From: Bacillus sp. E(2018)
GTDB lineage: Bacteria > Bacillota > Bacilli > Bacillales > Fictibacillaceae
Direction: 5' to 3'
Assembly: GCF_005503015.1 (NCBI RefSeq)
Contig: NZ_SCOL01000001.1
Coordinates: 372,001-436,000 of the forward strand
Length of the DNA stretch: 64,000 nucleotides
Every line of letters begins with the position of its first letter. Positions within the stretch are counted from its first letter, which is position 1. Of the stretch, positions 63,186-64,000 are shown piece after piece. The position numbers were made by a program, and so were the translations under genes. The notes under the pieces are model-generated. The model did no database searches. It was not told the DNA's origin and saw nothing but the letters and a program-made list of their open reading frames with translations.

Positions 63186-63200
63186 GTTTCATCCTTCAAT

Positions 63201-63467
63201 TTATGCGTTAACACCGTTTAAAGCCTTAGCAAGACGAGACTTTTGGCGAGAAGCTGCATTTTTGTGGATAAGTCCTTTGTTTGCTGCTTTGTCAATCTTC
63301 TTAGAAGCAGTAACAAAAGCTGCTTGAGCACCTTCTGCATTGTTTGAAGCTGCAAGTGCTTCAAAGTTTTTGATCGCAGTACGCATGCCAGACTTTAGTG
63401 AAGCGTTGTGTGCACGACGCTTTTCGTTAGTTTTTACACGTTTAATCGCTGATTTAATATTAGCCAA
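63201..63467 (-). CDS. rpsT: Ribosomal protein S20 (bS20)
   Basis: 88 residues, TTG start at 63467 behind GGGAGGTG; sequence [20 protein letters not shown] is S20. The longer open frame to 63596 is without a ribosome site and contains the promoter. Very basic, as expected for a 16S-binding primary protein. TTG starts are common for rpsT. Confidence 0.96.
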   Translation of the reverse strand: MANIKSAIKRVKTNEKRRAHNASLKSGMRTAIKNFEALAASNNAEGAQAAFVTASKKIDKAANKGLIHKNAASRQKSRLAKALNGVNA

Positions 63468-63537
63468 TCCATTCACCTCCCTAAATGAACCATGAGCAAC
63501 AAAATTACTTTCCGTTGCAAAAAATAGGACACAAAGT

Positions 63538-63566
63538 ATTCTATCAAAATCGCCCTCTAAATGCAA
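63538..63566 (-). promoter_or_regulatory. Sigma-A promoter of rpsT
   Basis: On the minus strand TTGCAT (63561-63566), 17 nt, TAGAAT (63538-63543). Confidence 0.75.
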
Positions 63567-63571
63567 TACAA

Positions 63572-63601
63572 GAATGAAAAGGAAGAGTTGCGGCAAAAAT
63601 A
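63572..63601 (+). promoter_or_regulatory. Forespore (sigma-F/G) promoter of gpr
   Basis: GAATG (63572-63576), 15 nt, GGCAAAAATA (63592-63601). The -10 fits sigma-F GGnnAnAnTA completely; the -35 fits GHATR of sigma-G better than GYWTA. B. subtilis gpr is read by both factors. Confidence 0.6.
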
Positions 63602-63623
63602 ATACAAAGGAAGGTGGTAGATT

Positions 63624-64000
63624 ATGGGTAAGGATTTGGACCTGTCAGCCTATTCAGTACGAACAGACCTGGCGATAGAAGCGCACGATATGCTACTAAA
63701 AGAAGATGAAGCAGTAAATAAAAGCACGCTTGAAGGTGTTATTATACATGAAAAAGATAGAGATGGAATAAAGGTCGTTAGAGTAGAGATCGATGAAAAG
63801 GGAGCAGAGACTACCGGAAAAAAAGCGGGCATTTATGTCACTTTTGAGGTTCAAGGAATTCGTGAAAAAGATTCTAAACTTCAAGAGCGTGTACAAGAAG
63901 TTTTTGCCCATGATTTTAATCGTTTCTTAAAAGAACAAGGCATTAAGCAGGATGATACTTGTCTCGTTGTAGGGTTAGGTAATTGGAATGTTACGCCAGA
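63624..64000 (+). CDS. gpr: Germination protease GPR (partial, runs off the window)
   Basis: Aspartate-type (A25) endoprotease that degrades SASPs at germination. ATG at 63624 with GGAAGGTGG upstream; the first 125 residues are present. [15 protein letters not shown] includes the propeptide processing area seen in GPR zymogens, and [12 protein letters not shown] is the conserved core. Divergent from rpsT as in B. subtilis. Confidence 0.93.
   Translation, partial: MGKDLDLSAYSVRTDLAIEAHDMLLKEDEAVNKSTLEGVIIHEKDRDGIKVVRVEIDEKGAETTGKKAGIYVTFEVQGIREKDSKLQERVQEVFAHDFNRFLKEQGIKQDDTCLVVGLGNWNVTP

Overview
The window is a 64 kb piece of chromosome from an endospore-forming member of the Bacillaceae, with low-to-moderate GC. 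Several genes are specific to sporulation: sigK, pbpI, gpr, rsfA, sda, an alpha/beta SASP, and the glcU-gdh pair. Long blocks keep the gene order of the Bacillus subtilis yrv-yrr-yrh and yqe-comE regions. Leaders and tandem intergenic repeats differ from B. subtilis, which suggests a relative such as Fictibacillus or a similar genus; the genus is only a guess. I see no integrase, transposase, phage gene, CRISPR array, tRNA or rRNA.

Layout. 1-0.2 kb: 3' part of a probable 6S RNA. 0.2-7.1 kb: tcdA, then rsfA and rarA on the minus strand, then a YczE-type membrane protein, cymR, a cysteine desulfurase and mnmA (tRNA 2-thiolation and sulfur control). 7.2-12.2 kb: tandem repeats, a TPR protein, recD2, two small proteins and an AI-2E family permease. 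12.2-20 kb: T-box-controlled alaS with a large repeat in its leader, ireB, ruvX, yrzB, mltG, yrrM, udk and greA. 20-22.6 kb: pbpI-yrrS behind a textbook sigma-F promoter. 22.8-26.8 kb: yrrT-mtnN-luxS-mccA-mccB, which recycles S-adenosylhomocysteine and turns homocysteine into cysteine, with a likely CymR operator. 27-31 kb: yrhC, glcU-gdh, menA, and a set of very small genes including a YrzI-family gene with two competing terminators upstream.

31-33.6 kb: a glutathionylspermidine-synthase-like ATP-grasp protein, a DUF350 membrane protein and a lipoprotein, with an unknown gene between them on the opposite strand. 33.7-37.6 kb: uninterrupted sigK, a SASP, a 24-residue membrane peptide, pepF and pssA. 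37.7-43 kb: an Mrp Na+/H+ antiporter operon with A, C, D, E, F and G but no mrpB. 43.1-49.3 kb: an unknown lipoprotein, sda, a DnaA-box cluster and the yqeG-yqeH-aroE-yqeI-nadD-yqeK-rsfS-yqeM operon.

49.3-56.9 kb is extra compared with B. subtilis, where yqeM is followed by comER. It carries a PAS/sigma-54 activator, a very good -24/-12 promoter preceded by three identical-architecture palindromes, a GntP-type permease and a 3-hydroxybutyrate dehydrogenase. A cobalamin riboswitch follows, in front of a class I ribonucleotide reductase pair. 57-64 kb: comER (minus), comEA-comEB-comEC, yqzM, holA, rpsT and the first part of gpr, which runs off the window.

The points most worth following up are the yrzI micro-gene locus, the sigma-54 hydroxybutyrate unit, the B12-controlled reductase, the missing mrpB, and the 20-21 bp tandem intergenic repeat family.
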